The position numbers were made by a program, and so were the translations under genes. Source: TC-15 sp034437275 (GTDB taxonomy: Bacteria > Chloroflexota > Anaerolineae > Aggregatilineales > Aggregatilineaceae). Taken from it: 8,892 bases of DNA. This document shows, piece by piece, positions 7,177-8,892 of the stretch (position 1 is the stretch's first letter; every line of letters begins with the position of its first letter). The DNA lies in the NCBI GenBank assembly GCA_034437275.1, contig DAOTUD010000099.1:1-8892 (forward strand), read 5' to 3'. The notes below the pieces were generated by a model. The model was given only the letters and a program-made list of their open reading frames with translations, was not told the origin of the DNA and searched no databases.

Positions 7177-8475
7177 TCAGAATGCATCGCCGCCACGCCG
7201 CCGCGCGCGCCGGGCTTCGTGGTCGGTCGCCTCGCGCCAGGACTTCGGCCCGGTGTCGCGTTCGGCGCCGCCCCGCCCGAACAATCCACCGAACAGGCGG
7301 CCCAACAGCCCGCCGCGACCCTCACGGGGCGGCCCGGCCAGGATCAGGCGCGCATCTTCGACGTGCCGGGCCTGCTTGCCGCCAGCGTCCGGCTTTTTGA
7401 CGCTGTCGCGGCGCTCGATGTAGGTGCGGTCGGTGTTGGCGCGCACGCGGCGCTGGTCGAAGCCCTTGTCCGTATAGCGGCGCTCGTACTCCCAGGACCA
7501 CGAACCGTCGGCGTAGGCGACCTCCTCGACGCGAATCCGCTTCACCAGCCGCCCATCCAACGCGGGCCAGTTCGGGCCGAAATATTCCCACGCTTCGACG
7601 GTGCGCTGCCCTTTGTCGCCGCGCAGCGGTTCCTCCAGGCGCTTGTAGCGGACCTTGCCCTCCGGCGCGCTGTGCCCCGGCGGCGGTGAGCTTACGCCCC
7701 CGGCAGTGACCGGCAGTTCCCGCGCCTGAGCCGGGTCGGTCAGCGTGATCGGCGCGGCCTGTGGCGTGGTATCCGGCGGCGGGGCAGCTTCGGGCGTGGC
7801 CGGTTCTGGCGCAGCGGGAGCAGGGGAGGCTTCCGGCGCGGATTCGTCAGCAGCGGCGGGCGGTCCCGGCTCCGCCTGAAACAGGATCGCGGCCAACTCC
7901 GGCGACAACTCGTCGTCCCACTGCTGTTCGTCGATGATGCGCTCGGTGGGCGGGGCATCGGATTCGTCCGGCTCCGGCTCTGACGTGGGCGCGGGTTCCG
8001 GTTCCGATTCTGGTTCCGGCGCGGATTCGTCAGCAGCGGGGACTACCTCGGCGGCAGGCTCCTCCGGCGCGGCGGATTCGTCGGGCGCGGTGTGCTCCTC
8101 CGGCTCCGGTTCGCCTGCCGGCTGCGGCGTGCCACCGACCGGCGCTTCGGACACGATGCGCGGCGGGGCGGCGGATGCCGGGCCGGGCACCTGCGTCGAT
8201 CCTACGCGCACCGGCTCCGGGCCGCCTTCCTCGCCGGCTGGCGACGCCTCGTCAATGGGGGCTGTGTCGTCCGGCTGATCGGCGTCGTCTTGATCGCTGG
8301 CGGGCTGATCATCGTCTGCCGCCAGCCCGCCGGATAACGGGATCTCATCCCACATGCGCGGCATGTCGTCGGGTGACGCGGGCGCGGACTGATCCGCGTG
8401 GGCGTCGGGCGTATCGTCGGGACGGACGTCTTCATCGGGATTCGGCTCGGGGTTTAGCTGCAAATCGTCGGACAT
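7177..8475 (-). CDS. Acidic Pro/Glu/Ala-rich disordered protein with a C-terminal domain
   Basis: 432 residues. The ATG at 8475-8473 has AGGAG 4 nt upstream; an in-frame ATG at 8505 is less likely. Residues 1-270 are low-complexity and strongly acidic (Asp/Glu with Pro, Ala and Ser), with repeated E-P-E-P and A-D-E-S-A-P-E blocks, and should be unfolded. Within them a hydrophobic island at 180-199 (Q-Q-W-D-D-E-L-S-P-E-L-A-A-I-L-F) looks like an amphipathic helix and possible binding motif. Residues 272-382 form a compact-looking, Arg/Tyr/Trp-rich domain (V-R-Y-K-R-L, E-A-W-E-Y-F-G-P, W-S-W-E-Y-E-R-R-Y). A Gly/Leu/Phe stretch (G-L-L-G-R-L-F-G-G-L-F-G, 389-400) and a basic tail (A-R-R-A-R-R-R) end the protein. 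There is no signal peptide or clear membrane helix. The acidic head and basic tail give strong charge polarity. No known family recognised. It converges with the upstream neighbour at a 20-nt gap. Confidence 0.72.
   Translation of the reverse strand: MSDDLQLNPEPNPDEDVRPDDTPDAHADQSAPASPDDMPRMWDEIPLSGGLAADDDQPASDQDDADQPDDTAPIDEASPAGEEGGPEPVRVGSTQVPGPASAAPPRIVSEAPVGGTPQPAGEPEPEEHTAPDESAAPEEPAAEVVPAADESAPEPESEPEPAPTSEPEPDESDAPPTERIIDEQQWDDELSPELAAILFQAEPGPPAAADESAPEASPAPAAPEPATPEAAPPPDTTPQAAPITLTDPAQARELPVTAGGVSSPPPGHSAPEGKVRYKRLEEPLRGDKGQRTVEAWEYFGPNWPALDGRLVKRIRVEEVAYADGSWSWEYERRYTDKGFDQRRVRANTDRTYIERRDSVKKPDAGGKQARHVEDARLILAGPPREGRGGLLGRLFGGLFGRGGAERDTGPKSWREATDHEARRARRRGGDAF
7831..8039. repeat. 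Exact 26-bp direct repeat within the acidic-protein gene
   Basis: Positions 7831-7856 and 8014-8039 are identical over 26 bp and are 183 bp (61 codons) apart, in the same frame. On the minus strand each encodes A-A-D-E-S-A-P-E. The copies look like a recent internal duplication or gene conversion in the low-complexity region; recombination between them would delete 61 codons in frame. Confidence 0.7.
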
Positions 8476-8504
8476 AGCACTCCTCATGGCTGCAGAACAG
8501 CCCA

Positions 8505-8535
8505 TAACAAATGGCGGGGCACACTCACCCCGCCA
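8505..8535 (-). terminator. Factor-independent terminator of the PPC-domain gene
   Basis: Read on the minus strand, an 8-bp perfect GC-rich stem (8535-8528 with 8519-8512) and an 8-nt loop are followed by TTTGTTATG. It lies 28 nt after the stop of the PPC-domain gene and before the acidic-protein gene, so the two minus-strand genes are probably separate transcription units. Confidence 0.65.
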
Positions 8536-8544
8536 GCATCATCT

Positions 8545-8574
8545 ACCATAACACACAACACCCTCAGCGCTCAA
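8545..8574 (-). promoter_or_regulatory. Weak promoter candidate for the acidic-protein gene
   Basis: On the minus strand TTGAGC (8574-8569), an 18-nt spacer and TATGGT (8550-8545) form a possible promoter. A transcript from it would start near 8538 and run straight into the terminator hairpin, so if real it would act as an attenuated start. No better promoter is visible between the hairpin and the gene. Confidence 0.25.
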
Positions 8575-8892
8575 AAATCAGCGTGAACGACCCGGACCGC
8601 GCCAGGCTGGACACCTCGACGACATACATCCCGTCCGCCGGGAGCGTGTAATCCGCGATCCGCGAGAACAACCCCGTGCCGCTGTCGTCGTCTTCCACCA
8701 GCACGGAGCCATCCGGGCCGCGCAGCGTCAGCAGCGTGTCCAGGTTCGGGTTATCGACCGCCTCCAGGGCCAGCGTCACGACGTCACCCTGTGCGCCCTC
8801 AAAGCGCCAGGCGAGGACGGTGTCCGTATCTGGCAGGGTGGCCTCGATGATCCGGCCTTCGCGGAGGAGGCCCTGATCGCCGGGCTGATCCA
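8564..8892 (-). CDS. C-terminal PPC-domain (pre-peptidase C-terminal) protein, N-terminus cut by window edge
   Basis: The last 109 codons are visible; the frame is open to the right edge, so an internal GTG at 8779 is not the start. The residues run from R-I-I-E-A-T-L-P through W-R-F-E-G-A-Q-G-D-V-V-T-L to L-D-T-L-L-T-L, G-P-D-G, E-D-D-D, then Y-T-L-P-A-D-G-M-Y-V-V-E-V and a final F-T-L-I-F. This is the signature of a PPC beta-sandwich domain: a d-W-f-G-x-x-G-D strand, a D-x-x-L-x-L-x-x-p-d-G hairpin, an acidic D-D-D turn and a final L-P-x-d-G-x-Y-x-v-x-V strand. PPC domains sit at the C-terminus of secreted enzymes and cell-surface proteins, usually repeated. The rest of the protein lies outside, so its main function cannot be told. 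It ends in its own terminator. Confidence 0.82.
   Translation of the reverse strand, partial: DQPGDQGLLREGRIIEATLPDTDTVLAWRFEGAQGDVVTLALEAVDNPNLDTLLTLRGPDGSVLVEDDDSGTGLFSRIADYTLPADGMYVVEVSSLARSGSFTLIFER

Noticed and set aside
6853..7689. Long plus-strand open frame spanning the 3' end of the membrane-anchored gene and running antisense into the acidic-protein gene
   Set aside because: It is Arg/Pro/Ala-rich shadow sequence in high-GC DNA with no ribosome site, and it overlaps two better-supported genes.
7934..8278. Ser/Gly-rich plus-strand frame in the acidic-protein gene
   Set aside because: Low-complexity mirror of the Pro/Glu/Ser repeats on the other strand.

Overview
The window looks like a chromosomal segment of a high-GC bacterium. 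I infer Chloroflexota (Anaerolineae-like) from the mix of gene types: a two-subunit-type methylmalonyl-CoA mutase, a biotin ligase without an HTH domain, a PPC-domain exoprotein, a Pro-rich two-TM protein and an Fe-S uracil-DNA glycosylase. No rRNA or other phylogenetic marker is present, so this is a guess. I see no transposase, integrase, phage gene, tRNA or CRISPR array.

Left part (1-1290). Two minus-strand membrane-protein genes overlap by 4 nt: a Pro-rich two-TM protein, then a DUF2752-like protein that runs off the left edge. They diverge from a plus-strand gene for a small four-TM protein with two cysteine clusters. The 161-bp gap between them carries back-to-back promoters and an array of CTAG-centred inverted repeats over the predicted transcription start of the Cys-rich gene. 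This is the clearest regulatory structure in the window.

Middle (1358-5601). A minus-strand family-4-like Fe-S uracil-DNA glycosylase converges on the Cys-rich gene. It diverges from a plus-strand pair: the large (catalytic) subunit of adenosylcobalamin-dependent methylmalonyl-CoA mutase and, 20 nt later, a small sulfotransferase-like protein. The mutase promoter has a perfect 8-bp inverted repeat straddling its -10 box. After a C-rich gap comes a monofunctional biotin-protein ligase with its own promoter. Biotin ligase and mutase fit one metabolic theme: propionyl-CoA carboxylase (biotin-dependent, not in this window) makes methylmalonyl-CoA, which the mutase converts to succinyl-CoA. The mutase's B12-binding small subunit is also absent here and must be encoded elsewhere.

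Right part (5602-8892). A promoter overlapping a hairpin-T-tract precedes a gene for a single-pass membrane-anchored protein of unknown function. It converges, with a 20-nt gap, on a minus-strand gene for a very acidic, Pro/Glu/Ala-rich protein that has a conserved-looking C-terminal domain and a basic tail. A minus-strand terminator then separates this from the C-terminal end of a PPC-domain protein that runs off the right edge.

The core metabolic genes are ordinary. The less explained items are the Cys-rich four-TM protein with its operator array, the disordered acidic protein, and the membrane-anchored unknown.
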